Shown: piece by piece, positions 10,086 to 20,800 of the stretch | Layout: each line of letters starts with the position of its first letter | Position numbering within the stretch: position 1 is the stretch's first letter | Assembly: GCF_000350225.1 (NCBI RefSeq) | Contig: NW_005179249.1 | Coordinates: forward strand, 657,341-721,340 | Direction: 5' to 3' | DNA from: Chondrus crispus | Taxonomy: Eukaryota; Rhodophyta; Florideophyceae; Gigartinales; Gigartinaceae | Length of the DNA stretch: 64,000 bases | Program-made: the position numbers and the translations under genes | Notes under the pieces: generated by a model | The model's database searches: none | Seen by the model: only the letters and a program-made list of their open reading frames with translations | Told to the model about the DNA's origin: nothing

Positions 10086-11669
10086 TCATGTTTTCAGATA
10101 ACTTAAATCTCCCTTCGCGTGACAAAGTTCTGCTGCAGCCTTTGTGACTTTCTTCGCGAGATCTCTCACGTCAACACTAATTCGTTGGTATGAAGCGCAC
10201 TGCCGCAAACGCTTCAACGCGCGCGAGCTATCCTCATCCTTTTCTGGGACAGTATATTCATTGAGAATATTTGTACTTCTTCGCACTGTCTCTTGAGCAA
10301 ACCGGGTCGCAGAGGTGCGCCAGTGCGAAAGGAAGGCTTGTCTTTCACTAGACGAAATTGGATTAAAATGCTTGACGCAAGATGAGAACACCTCATCATC
10401 TGGTTGACTCCAAACGTATGAATGTATTGAGCCGTATGCCCGTGAAATGTTCTTGTATACATCAGAAGCAAACCCGAAAGGTAGGATTTCAAAAACCCTA
10501 CTGGCAGGCCTTAAGAAAATAAAATTGGCATTACCGTCGCCGTGGGAAGCTACTACCACCCCTGCCTCCTGCATTACCGAAACTTGCTCGTGGAAAGATG
10601 AGTTTTCAAAAAATACAACCTCTGGTTGAACTTGCACTCGTTCATCTCCGCGGTGGACCCTCGTTCCATACGCCGAAATAGCTGCACTGAGCTTCTCGCT
10701 CCCCTCAATGTACCGTTTCCCGTATCGATTAAGAATTAATACTTTTACTGAACAAGATCTCCCTTGCTGCGCAGACATGGCGGTTAAGGGAACCCGGTTC
10801 AAATTGTTTTTCGAAAAGAATATGTTCTGAGGGGTCATGACTTCTTTCGGAATTTCTGATATCTCGACGTTAGTAGATACTAAAGAGCGAAAGCATGAGG
10901 CCTCAGAGTACACTTTCCATGCGTACACGTCCTTCAAATCTGCAATCTCTAAGTTTCCAGAGACAGAATTTCTCACAAGTCTCAAAAGACTCTTTGGCCA
11001 CATGTAGTCCTTAGTATCTGATATGCGGGAGTCTACAAGGATCAGAGGTTTAAGTGATCCAGCACCTGTGCCGTTTTTTGCTGGGCACGGCTCTCCATTT
11101 TTTGTTGTGCAAAGCGATTTCGTTCCCTGTGAATAGGCGAGAGGCCGATCCAGAATATCGAGTAAAAGAGATACCTGAGTAAGATCGTTAACAAGAAGAT
11201 CTCGTTCTCCTCGTGGAGGTTCATTTCCAATGACATCGAAGTTCTGGTAGTCATCTTTCAGGCTAATATTCTTGGACATGCCCTGCACCTCAAAAAGAGT
11301 CTTGCCCTTGCTCCAAACCTCAGTAATGTGATATGAAACTTTCTTAATACCACAGTTGGAGATGTGCGCTGAGTAAGCCCTCATCCATTGTGGGAGAACA
11401 ACAGATCCATCTCCCACGCGACACGCTCCCTTGATTACACAGAAGGCTTTGTTCTTTGAGATGCCATTGTGAGTGAGAATAGTCAGAGAGCTCTCGAGAG
11501 CGGGGACACCTGTTCGGTGCTCTGTCTGATTGTGATTCTCGCTACCCTCCTGAGAAAGTTGAGAGGCGCCTGCCGGAATGTCGAAGCAATGACACTCTTG
11601 CAAAGTGAAGAATAGCAACAAAACTGCTCCTACAACTTTGCGCCAGATTGATATTACAGATGCTTTCAT
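10086..11669 (-). CDS. GT61-like glycosyltransferase (DUF563), secretory
   Basis: A 527-residue type II membrane or secreted glycosyltransferase related to GT61 (DUF563), a family acting on N-glycans, xylans and other wall polysaccharides in the Golgi. The N-terminus has a short basic stretch followed by a hydrophobic segment (KVVGAVLLLFFTLQ), which could be a signal anchor. The conserved C-terminal half shows VLILNRYGKR, an E-V-x-FF strand, and the hallmark VVVASHGDGNANFIFLRP followed by RVFEILPFGF, matching the GT61 HGA-x-N...EI-P pattern. Several potential N-glycosylation sites occur. The ATG at 11669 is chosen; the frame extends five codons further to a TTG. In red algae such enzymes are candidates for matrix-polysaccharide or glycoprotein synthesis, but the donor and acceptor sugars are not predictable here. 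Confidence 0.85.
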   Translation of the reverse strand: MKASVISIWRKVVGAVLLLFFTLQECHCFDIPAGASQLSQEGSENHNQTEHRTGVPALESSLTILTHNGISKNKAFCVIKGACRVGDGSVVLPQWMRAYSAHISNCGIKKVSYHITEVWSKGKTLFEVQGMSKNISLKDDYQNFDVIGNEPPRGERDLLVNDLTQVSLLLDILDRPLAYSQGTKSLCTTKNGEPCPAKNGTGAGSLKPLILVDSRISDTKDYMWPKSLLRLVRNSVSGNLEIADLKDVYAWKVYSEASCFRSLVSTNVEISEIPKEVMTPQNIFFSKNNLNRVPLTAMSAQQGRSCSVKVLILNRYGKRYIEGSEKLSAAISAYGTRVHRGDERVQVQPEVVFFENSSFHEQVSVMQEAGVVVASHGDGNANFIFLRPASRVFEILPFGFASDVYKNISRAYGSIHSYVWSQPDDEVFSSCVKHFNPISSSERQAFLSHWRTSATRFAQETVRRSTNILNEYTVPEKDEDSSRALKRLRQCASYQRISVDVRDLAKKVTKAAAELCHAKGDLSYLKT

Positions 11670-12679
11670 GATGTCAAAACACAACTTCTTGTGCCGTAAG
11701 GTTTCATTGTTCAGATGAAGTTTGGTACTTACTACTAAGTATGAGAGCCTTGAGATCCTGTATTAAGAAAATGCAGGACTTTTCGCACTCCATTATTTAA
11801 TGACTAATGAAACAACTGTTTTGAAAGACAGCATGTTGTGTATTCTGTGTGGAATGGTTGACGTTAACTCGAACGACAGTTCCAGTGTTTTTCTGTATTT
11901 CAGTGGTCCTTGTACTCAGCCTGTTTTGAAATGGATAGGTTAAAATTTGTCAGCAATAAGATGGATGCGAGTCAATTACTAATAGAAACCTCTTCTCTAC
12001 ACGTGATACGTTTCCCTACTGAGCTGGAATGCTCTTTCGGGGCTCCCTAATTCTTGATGCGGGTTGAGAGCAAGTCGCATCTGTGCTAAACACCACTCGG
12101 GCCTTTCATATAAGACAAAATTACTATTGGCGATTGAATGGTATTCTGGCATGGGTACCGTTCTGTATCCAGAAACTTGAATAGTTCAAGGGAGAGGTCG
12201 ATGTCAAATTTTTAGATGGATGAACACCGTGGCTCTTGGCTGTAACGTGCACGCCATTCTGTGCATTTACGACTACGTTGGGTACCTCAACAACTGATTC
12301 CAGTAGTTTCAAAACATAATTTCGCACTACTATTTATGCATTGAGATGGGTATAAAGAACAATGTTCGAATGTTCTCTTGTTTGATTCGCATGACCCCTC
12401 ATGCTCAGTGAATTACTTCTTCTTTTCGATTCAGACCGAAACTGAAAACTGTGTGTTAGCTATTGGTTTGATCCAGCTGCTTAAAGTATGTGTAGCTGGG
12501 ACCAGTCATTAATTACAAACACGACGTTGATACGAAATCGTCGGGCGCAGGACTAATAGGTATATACAGGATTTCTAAATTTTTGTGAATGGAAGGCTGC
12601 AAGGATTGCAGTCATCCGTTCGAGCGTCAGAAATGCGACGAAATATGCAGTATGATACAGGCCCACCCCATGTTTCTTG
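11670..12679. other. Intergenic region, no gene seen
   Basis: About 1 kb between two minus-strand genes. It is AT-rich with only short frames. The part next to 11670 should contain the GT61-like gene promoter; the part next to 12680 the 3' UTR of the DUF726 gene. Confidence 0.5.
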
Positions 12680-14938
12680 CTATGCCGATATTGTGGGTCT
12701 TTCTGTCTTGGCATGGGGTCTTCGCTTTGAATGACTGATCGCCTCAAACACAACGACATCATCTTCTGTGCTCTCGTCAAAAATTTTGAACTCTGTCTCA
12801 GACCAATCCTGTTTATCCATGACAGGCATAGCCACTTCGTCTCTTTGAAACTCCTGTTCTAGATCAGCTTCTGTCCATGATCTCCAGCAGTCGGCGCCGA
12901 CAAAGCCAACATCCAGCAAGATCTGACTAGAGCGTTGTGCATACTCCATATGAGTTCCAACTTGTTCCCGCGATAAACAAACATTTTCAACGTTCGCGAC
13001 TCCTGATGGATCCTCAACAGGCCGGGTTCCAGCGACTGCACCCAGATTTGTGCCGCGATGGTATAATTCGAGATACCAATCACTCGGGTTGTAGACATTC
13101 ACGAGTCTCCCTGCAACTGCAGTTCTTATCTCCCTCCACTTTACCAGGGACGCGGAACAGGGCGCTCCAATCAGGCATACATCATGCACTATGCCAACCA
13201 GATTTCTTCGTGCAAGTTCCTCAAGACAACAGAATATGACCAGCGCACCCGCAGAGTACCCTGCAAGGATGACAGGTCGGTTACCAAACGATCGAGACGC
13301 GAGTTCCGCCGCAAGCATATATCCGCACTCTGCTGCTCGTGATATTGTCCTTGCCCAAGTGTTTCCAATGATGGTTCGGAGGGCTCCAATTACTGAAATC
13401 GGTAGCGCAACCGCCCCAATCAACGCTGGAGCAACCATCATTGCCCCCTTTTGCGCTGCAGCTGACACCGCCATCTTTCCGATGAGACTTCGCAAGGCTT
13501 CGCTCAGTTCCATTAACAAACTGGATTCCCAGCGTACCGCGAATGCTTGAACATTGAACTGCTGAAGAGCTCCTTCGACAGACGAGAACTGATCAGCAAA
13601 CATTCCCGGGTATGACCCGACATCCTCTGCAGCGATTAGACCCGGTACAAAAATAGCCATGGAAAGCGACCGCACGTCGCCTGTAAGAAGGTCTGCCGGT
13701 TGATACTCGTTCTCTTCCATCACCCATATTGGTGGGTCTTTGCCCGGAGGCACAATCGCAACGCGGTAGGAGATTCTCACAGGCAAAGACCCTGGTAACA
13801 AACGAAACCGCAGGATGTATTCGCCACTTCCAAGCACGGTAACAGCGCCAGTCGTCCTCCGTTTTCGTCCGTCGCCGCGTTTATTCAGCCCTCCAGCATC
13901 CATCTTTTCCTCTGGAAGCAGCCATTCGGCGCCTTTTCCTGCTTTCTTGTCAGGAAAGGCCCTAAACTGCACACCAAATGCCATTGCCCCCGGAACGATC
14001 ATCGCATATTCTTGAGATGTGAGTAGTTCCCATACAAGTAGACCCCCTCGCCCCGCAAGCTCATCTTCTTCCTTGAGCGGGACGACAACTTCATGGATTC
14101 TCCTCGACATAGATACTATGGCGGTGTCATATGTAGATCTTTTGCTTCCCTGAAGCATTGAGAACGGTTCAAAAACAAACTCTTCTACTTCACCCGTTCT
14201 ACTAGCCATTGCAGCCGCCCCAACACCAGCACCTGCTGCGCCAAAAAGACCACCAACAGCCACAGCGCCACCGCCCCCCAAGGCTGCCAGAGGAGCGGAT
14301 ACGCCAGCCAAACCTACGCTTCCCAAAGCAGGAAGCAGGGCCGGGGCTATTAAGCCTCCCGATAGACCGAGCGCTATCCCTCCTATAACTGAAGCAGTAC
14401 CAATCTTCAACCACTTTGCGTTTTTCCGGCGCTTGTTCTCAGCTTCATCATGATCAACGGCCTCGACGTTCTTTCCATCAATATCTGCATTCTTCGACAA
14501 TGCATCGACCAACAATGCCAGATCTCGCTCTGCAAGATAGAGTATGGTAGGCGACAAGTGCAAAGCGCTAATGAACCTCGCGAGAGTCTCGCGTGCGCGA
14601 GCGTCATACGCGGTTGATGCAGAAACGTCTGCGTAGAGAAGGGCTGTGACAAGCGGGACAGCCGTACTGGGTCCGAAAGATGAGGCTGAGAGGTAGCCAT
14701 CGAGGGAGTGGAGCGCATTGGAGATGCGGTTGTCGGAGCTGGAGATCTCCAGAGCTTGCTCGATCATGGCGGTGCGCGTGCCGGAAGCAAGCGAGAGCGA
14801 GGTGAAGGTGCGCGAGAGATAGGAGCGCAGCCAGGTGGGATCTGGGGACTGTGAGGCGGCGCAGGCGGCGAGAATGCCGGCAACAGGGAGCGACTCGTCA
14901 ACATGGATTTGCGGGGGTCTGGGCCGTGGTGTCGACAT
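12680..14938 (-). CDS. DUF726/TMCO4-like membrane alpha/beta hydrolase
   Basis: A 752-residue protein of the DUF726 family (human TMCO4, yeast YFD4 relatives). A Gly/Ala-rich membrane-inserting region lies around residues 175-250, with repeated GG and AA pairs. A beta-sandwich-like section is followed by the C-terminal alpha/beta hydrolase. Family marks are VAIFVPGL-like (SMAIFVPGLIAAEDVG), FAVRWESSLL, the nucleophile elbow GYSAGA near residue 560, CLIGAP, and the late VNVYNPSDWYLELYHRG containing the catalytic Asp region, with a His in GTHMEYA. Length agrees with the family. The ATG at 14938 (MSTPRPRPP) is the first in frame; the open frame before it starts only with TTG. Substrates of this family are not established. 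Confidence 0.88.
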   Translation of the reverse strand: MSTPRPRPPQIHVDESLPVAGILAACAASQSPDPTWLRSYLSRTFTSLSLASGTRTAMIEQALEISSSDNRISNALHSLDGYLSASSFGPSTAVPLVTALLYADVSASTAYDARARETLARFISALHLSPTILYLAERDLALLVDALSKNADIDGKNVEAVDHDEAENKRRKNAKWLKIGTASVIGGIALGLSGGLIAPALLPALGSVGLAGVSAPLAALGGGGAVAVGGLFGAAGAGVGAAAMASRTGEVEEFVFEPFSMLQGSKRSTYDTAIVSMSRRIHEVVVPLKEEDELAGRGGLLVWELLTSQEYAMIVPGAMAFGVQFRAFPDKKAGKGAEWLLPEEKMDAGGLNKRGDGRKRRTTGAVTVLGSGEYILRFRLLPGSLPVRISYRVAIVPPGKDPPIWVMEENEYQPADLLTGDVRSLSMAIFVPGLIAAEDVGSYPGMFADQFSSVEGALQQFNVQAFAVRWESSLLMELSEALRSLIGKMAVSAAAQKGAMMVAPALIGAVALPISVIGALRTIIGNTWARTISRAAECGYMLAAELASRSFGNRPVILAGYSAGALVIFCCLEELARRNLVGIVHDVCLIGAPCSASLVKWREIRTAVAGRLVNVYNPSDWYLELYHRGTNLGAVAGTRPVEDPSGVANVENVCLSREQVGTHMEYAQRSSQILLDVGFVGADCWRSWTEADLEQEFQRDEVAMPVMDKQDWSETEFKIFDESTEDDVVVFEAISHSKRRPHAKTERPTISA

Positions 14939-15693
14939 TGTGTGAGTTGGAGGGAGGTCAAGTTTCGAAGTCAAGGCAGTTTCGCGTTCCCAAGACTTGG
15001 CGATAGATGTGTTCAGGGGTGACGTGGTGGTTGCGGGAACATTAAAGGAAGAAGGGCTCAACAGAATAGTGAGTGAATGGGACAATTATGGTGTGTTGCG
15101 GTTAAAGGGGTCAGGGTTGAAGATGAACGACAACTGGGAAGGCCGGGCCTGCAAGGCGGATAAAGCCTGCGAAATTGAACGTCCCAACTTGGGACAGATG
15201 TGCCCTGAAGTACACATCGTATGATGCACCACATTGCTGGCACATGGCATCCCTCCTCGCCTCGTGTACTTCTACTTCTTGTTTTTCTATTGGATGAATG
15301 TTCATGCATTGCTGGAGAGTCTCTCAACTATAAGACAGTACAGTATCAGACATGTCGCAAGTGGGATATAGATCCTACTTGCGACATGTCTGATACTGAA
15401 TGCTACAGAGAGGCGAGCAATGAAGCGGGTTGAATTCACGAAATTTGAAGAGAGCTTAAATGAACAGCACAGCAAGAGAAATCAAGAAATTGGTATGCAT
15501 AGGTCTCATATTCAGGAAAGAAATTCAATTTACTTCAAACCACGGACTTATTCTACGCTAGAGACATCGATACGTCCTTTCTTCCAGTGTGAATTCAATA
15601 AATTAGCGATACTCCCAATGGCCGATACCCAGATTTGAATAACACGTCGCCGAGCTTGATGCCCAGAGGAGCTTGTCGCGAAAAGTCAACTCA
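14939..15693. other. Intergenic region containing a perfect hairpin
   Basis: This 755-bp gap lies upstream of the DUF726 gene. Apart from the hairpin at 15341-15398 I see no gene; short frames are not protein-like. Confidence 0.5.
15341..15398. repeat. Perfect 22-bp inverted repeat, 14-nt loop
   Basis: Left arm 15341-15362 and right arm 15377-15398 are exact reverse complements. The arms do not match any other hairpin in the window, so this is not a dispersed repeat copy. Confidence 0.9.
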
Positions 15694-15810
15694 TCAATAG
15701 TCGAAGGTGGGTGTAGCCTTGAGGAGGTCAAAGAAATTGTCTTTGACGGGGTTTGCTGAGGCAGCAGAGATGAGGAGGACAGCGACAACAAAAAAGGTAG
15801 TCGTGTTCAT
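15694..15810 (-). CDS. Possible 38-residue secreted peptide
   Basis: A short frame on the minus strand, ATG at 15810 and TGA at 15694-15696. The first 19 residues (MNTTTFFVVAVLLISAASA) form a textbook signal peptide with an A-x-A cleavage site. The predicted mature part is 19 residues, NPVKDNFFDLLKATPTFDY. About 100 bp upstream lies a TATA-like CACTATAAATG on the same strand, a spacing that suits a transcribed gene. It could instead be the first exon of a larger spliced gene, since the downstream sequence was not resolved. I recognise no family. The combination of TATA box, signal peptide and clean stop is what argues against chance. Confidence 0.45.
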   Translation of the reverse strand: MNTTTFFVVAVLLISAASANPVKDNFFDLLKATPTFDY

Positions 15811-15911
15811 TTTGATGACTTCTGTTGGTAGCAGAAGGAGATGAAAAGATATGAAGGTTGAAGAACTTGCTTTGCTGCGAAAATGCTATGCTTGAGGAAA
15901 CAAATCCCCTA

Positions 15912-15922
15912 CATTTATAGTG
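15912..15922 (-). promoter_or_regulatory. TATA-like box of the small secreted-peptide gene
   Basis: CACTATAAATG on the minus strand, about 102 bp before the proposed ATG at 15810. Confidence 0.4.
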
Positions 15923-16789
15923 CTGAAAATGAGTGGTCCCACATTACCGGGCATGGGGTCAACCGTGCCATCAATGGCCGGGGCCACTGCGAGCGGCCCA
16001 CAAGGCGGGAGGTTGTAGAAGCTTTCTCTCCAGCAGGCACATTCTGGAAAGAGTTGGGGGCCTTTTCTTCAAATTACATCTTCCTTCGCCTGCCCATTAA
16101 TCGCAAACAGGACCGGAGGGGCGGTTACAGCAAAAAGAACATCCTGTTTCCTCACTAGCTAACATCATGGAAATCGGACATTTCCGCCATTCCGTTTTAT
16201 ATGCAAGTACGAGCGGAATGCGGGTGCCCTTTGCATGGAGTGCATGACACTAACTATCAATTCCATGCCTGGGCGAAGCAAGACTTACAATGGCAATGGC
16301 CCCAGAACTTTCGAAGCCTGAGGTTCAGGGCGTACCACCTTTTCACATTGTTTATATACAGAAATGAACCTCTGTGACGGTTCACTTTGTAAGGGCTTTC
16401 AGATTAGTGACAAAGTTTATTTACAACCAGGGAGAACCCAGTGTTTTATCTACTTCTCACATACTGCACATGAGTGCTGTACATGAGTACGATAGCACTA
16501 CGATTCATGTAAATGGCTGGGCCCCTACTCACCGACACCTGCGTCAACCCAGCAGGGACAAAGAGCACAGTTCTGTGCTGTACGGGCATATGATAATGAA
16601 AGTTCTCGTTTTCTCTACTGTAAAAATGGAAGGTAAAACTGTCGGGAGACCGACCGAAAGGGGCGGTCCGGAGGGGGATTTTGGTGAGGGTAAAAGGGTG
16701 GTAAATAGGGTTACCTTAAAGGGAGGGAGGAGCGGCAGGCTATTGCCTCAGAACCGCTACAGAGAGTGAACACAGTCAGGGGACGGGGT
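15923..16789. other. No gene seen
   Basis: About 870 bp with short frames only. The segment near 16640-16740 is purine-rich. It may include decayed repeat DNA beyond the Copia LTR. Confidence 0.4.
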
Positions 16790-17830
16790 TGTCGGGTTGA
16801 TGGTTCAGGTGATCGAATGTGCTGAGGTCGAAGACGAGTAGCGTCTTCGACCTGGCTTTATAGTCCTATTGACTCTACAACAAAAGTAGGCGCACTACCG
16901 TAAAACGGAGGTTGCCCCACCCACGAAATGTGTCTAAACGGTTACACCCTAAAACATGTAGAATTGTAGGTGGCACGTAGAATTGTAGGTGGCACGTTCT
17001 TAAGGGACTCTATCGTTGATAGCTAAATGTAGCCCACATAGTCCCTGAATCGATATTGAGAACATAGAAGTGTGATATCTACTGTAGTCTAGTCAATAAG
17101 TCTAACACTCCCCAAACTTTTTCGTGACATATGTCATGTGTTCACGAATTGCGATTGATCCACTGTTCGATAGGATGTGTAAGAATTGACCGTTGTATCA
17201 TTTCGATCAGTATATCACTTTTCTTGACCTTGGTCAAAGAATCTGCGGGGTTGTGTTCGGAGCGAATGAAGCCTATGGCGTGCAGTTCGTGTCTCTGGTA
17301 TGCATCCTTGACAACTTTAACATCGATCATTAGTCGCCTTTCGGATGTTATCTTTGCTTTAGTGATAACATCAAACAGGGATAGATTATCCGTAAGCATA
17401 ACGATCGGAATGTCGAGCGATGTCATGGTGTGAAGATCGTTTTTCATTGCGAAGGCCATATCGAAAGCGTCAGCAAAGGCCATTGTTCCGCTTCCTAGGA
17501 CAGATCTGGAAATGCGTTTGGATTTGTGCGACGACCAGAACAATGGTTGGCAATTATCATTTGCATCAGCAAGGAAAATGATATATCCTAACTGAGAAGA
17601 TCCGTCAAGGTTGTTTCCGTATGATGCATCGGAATAGGCTTGTAACCGAAGACTTTTGTGGTCCAATTTAGGGAATTTGAGGACCTGATCTGTACTGGTA
17701 AGGAGATGTTTTACCACAGAATTAAGTCCCTTACAGTACTTCGTGGGGTCCGAGTTGAAGATTTCTTCAGTAACCTGAGCTGCCTGTGCAATAGAGCATG
17801 TAATATCCGGACGGGACTGAGTGGTGTGGT
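16790..17830 (-). mobile_element. Ty1/Copia LTR retrotransposon fossil (3' part)
   Basis: A minus-strand fragment holding the end of a Copia polyprotein (reverse transcriptase tail and RNase H, 17142-17830) with family marks SRPDIT, YSDASYGN and EHNPADSLTK. A polypurine-like GTTTGGGGAG precedes TGTTAGAC near 17107, which fits the start of the 3' LTR. The LTR probably runs to about 16.8 kb and includes a TATA-like GACTATAAAGCC. A 19-bp direct repeat occurs inside it around 16962-16997. The 5' part is missing because another LTR element begins at about 17.82 kb. The remaining coding part looks readable, so it is broken mainly by truncation. Confidence 0.8.
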
Positions 17831-20800
17831 ACAACGACCGATCCGCGGTCGGTGTACAGTAGGAGCGGCCGCGCGCAGCGGGCACGGGGCACCGTGGCCC
17901 ACGTGTAATACGTATGATTACCGAACGGGCGCAGCAAGTGACAGGTGTACGCTTGGGTACACGTGTAGTGTAAGGAACCGTGTGGGGATAATGCGCGCGC
18001 AGTGTAATGCAAGCGCGTAGTGTGAGGATCCGTGCGGTAGTGTAATGACGGCGCTAGATTTTCAATCGCGTACAGTACCTGGTCCACAGTAAGTGACAGG
18101 TACTGTATTGGACAGGTGTCCCGGGCGTCCCTCTGAGGGGTTAAGACCTGGACACCGTCCTCGCAGTAAACACGGGGGGCAGACTTGCCCCCCTCCCTTT
18201 CGCGCCTACGTACTGCCGTTTCGGTATTCTCTCGCGCGTTGGCTTCTAACCCGTTACCGGTCGTCTCCGAGTGTGCTGGAAAGGACTGCGCGTAACCGGC
18301 CAGTGTGCCACTCCCTTTTCGCAAGTCCGACCGTTCGGTAACCGCGCGCCGCGCGTCTCGCGTCGCGAGCTCCCTCGGCTCATCCTCCGAGCCTCTCGCC
18401 CGCTAGGGTTTGAGGAGAGTTGTACCACATTTTGGTACTCTTGTGGAGGGGCACAACTCTCGGGGTAGAGCCGCGCGCCTTGACGCCCGCTCTGCGCAGA
18501 ACCGTACGGACGGAAAAGGTTGAGAAATCACCGCGTCGATCGCGAAGCGTATTCGACGATGAACCGACCGGATCAAGGGGCAGACTCCGCCTCCGGGCGT
18601 CTGAGCACCGGCAGTGGCAGTGGCGCACCGCGCCCCCGGGTGGAGAACCCGGAAGCCCTGCTGCGACCGCCACCGCGACCCGGCCGCACGCGAGCGTCCG
18701 CATCGGATGTTACGCCGGCCGGGTCGGCAGGCACTGAGAATCGCGTCCAATGGATGGTCGACGCGATTCAGCCGCGCATCCAGGCCTGGGTCGAGGAGTT
18801 CCTCGCTACGGAACTCCCCCAGGTAGCGCGCGTATGCCTCGACCGAACGGTGCCCGCGCTCGTGGACGTGCACGTACGCAGCGCGATACCACCGCTTTCG
18901 GACGAACTTCTACCCGCTCAAGTCCAATGCGAGGTGGTGACCGCGCTCACCACTGTGGATGAAGAATCCCCGTCCGGTACGGCTCTAAAGGGAGCGATCA
19001 GCTCCGCCGTGGCCAATCGTCTGGCCACGACCTTCGCCGGAGCAGGAGTCGACGCACGCGAACAGCGCGACTCAACCGCTCCGGATCCTACGCTAACGCA
19101 CGCTGAACCGATCGGCGCCGCACCCGGGATCGGTACAATGGCCCCTCACCCGGAGGGTAAGACCATTTACCTCCCACCAATTTATGGTGCTACAGGAGGG
19201 CCCACAGAAAATGGCCCTCCCGTACTCGCCGATACGGCTGGCCCCCGCGGGACAGAAAACCGCCTGGGGCGCTTCGCGACAGAAAAGCGACAGCCGTATC
19301 GGTCGAGCAGAAGAAGCGCACCCGGCGCTCAAGGTTACACCTCGGAGGGTACAGAAAACCCCTCCGAGGAAGAAGACACAAGACGTCGCCACAGGGCGAC
19401 GCGCAAGAACCGCGACGGACGCTACGCGCGATACCGCGATGCCGGAGGGGTCGGTTACCCCTCCGATGATAACCGCGACGGACGCTACACGCGATACCGC
19501 GATGCCGGAGGAGGTGGATACCCCTCCGATGACGAGGACACCGAGTCGGACGGATCGCGCAGAAGCGACCGCAGATGCCGCAATGCGCGCGACCGACGTC
19601 GGTTCCGGCGAGAAGACTCCGATCCGGAGGGCTACAGTAGCCCCAGCGAAGAAGGAGACCGCCATCGCAGGGGCAGAGACCGCCGGTCTGCCCCGAGGCG
19701 GGATCCGAAACGGTTGCCGGTGATCAGGCCGCTGAACGACCTGTTCACCAAGGCCGTCGACTACCGCACGTATAGGCTGGAAAATCGCAGCGCGCGCTAC
19801 GACGCGAGTACGGCGCGGCGAGTTAACCGATATCGGAAGAAGTTGGACGTCCAGCTGAAAACCCACACATTCGGTGGTCAAGATCCAATCGCGGTGCTAG
19901 GATTCCTCGCGCGCTTCAAGATGGCCTGCGACCACAATGGGGTCAGCGAAGGCGCGGCCGTATGGTGTTTCCAGTTCTATTTGACTGGGCAGGCTCACGC
20001 CTTGCTCCAGTCCAGGCTACACGGGAACACCATGGCGGTCGATGCGGAGCAGCGCGATATGCTCGAGACCTACGCGGAAGTTATTAACTTTTTATTGCGC
20101 ACGTACGCGACCGACGAAGTTATTTCCGAAGCGGTCGGTGATGTCACCTCCTTCCGTCAGAGCTCTAATATGACGGAGGAGGTGTACAGTAACCAGTTGT
20201 GGGACAAGGCGTTGCGCTGCGGAACCGTATTTTCGGACAGGCGCCTGAAGTCCCTTTTTGTTGAGGGACTTCTGCCAGCGACGTGCGCGCAGGTGCGGAA
20301 TTATCTCGCGACGCATCCGGGCGTGGACTACCAAGCGGTGGCACGCTACGCGCAAGCGATAGGCGAGACGCACCGCTCGGCTCGAAGACAGGCGACTTCC
20401 TTCGCGCCGCTGCAAGCACCGTCCGATTCGGTGAGAAGATTCACGCGCAACGCGCGGACAAGGCCCGTGCTGTCGGTCGAGTCCCTGTCTGAACTCCCGA
20501 CAGCACGCGGAACCGAAACGGAGGAGATACTTGCGGTGACGGACCAGTCGGCGACGCCGAGCTCGCTTAGCTCGCCGCCGACTAGCTACCATCCGTCACC
20601 TGCCTCGTCCCCGGCGGGCGCGCCGATGGCGCCCGCCCAACACGGTAACGCGCGCGCACATCCGTACGGAAGGCCAGTACAGAACCAGCGGGTCCGGTTC
20701 TTCAACCAAGGATTACCTGGACCCCCGCCGTGCCGGTTCTGTCTGGACCTGACCCACCGACAGGAGCAATGTCCTGTGGTGGCGGATAGCGCGCTGCGTT

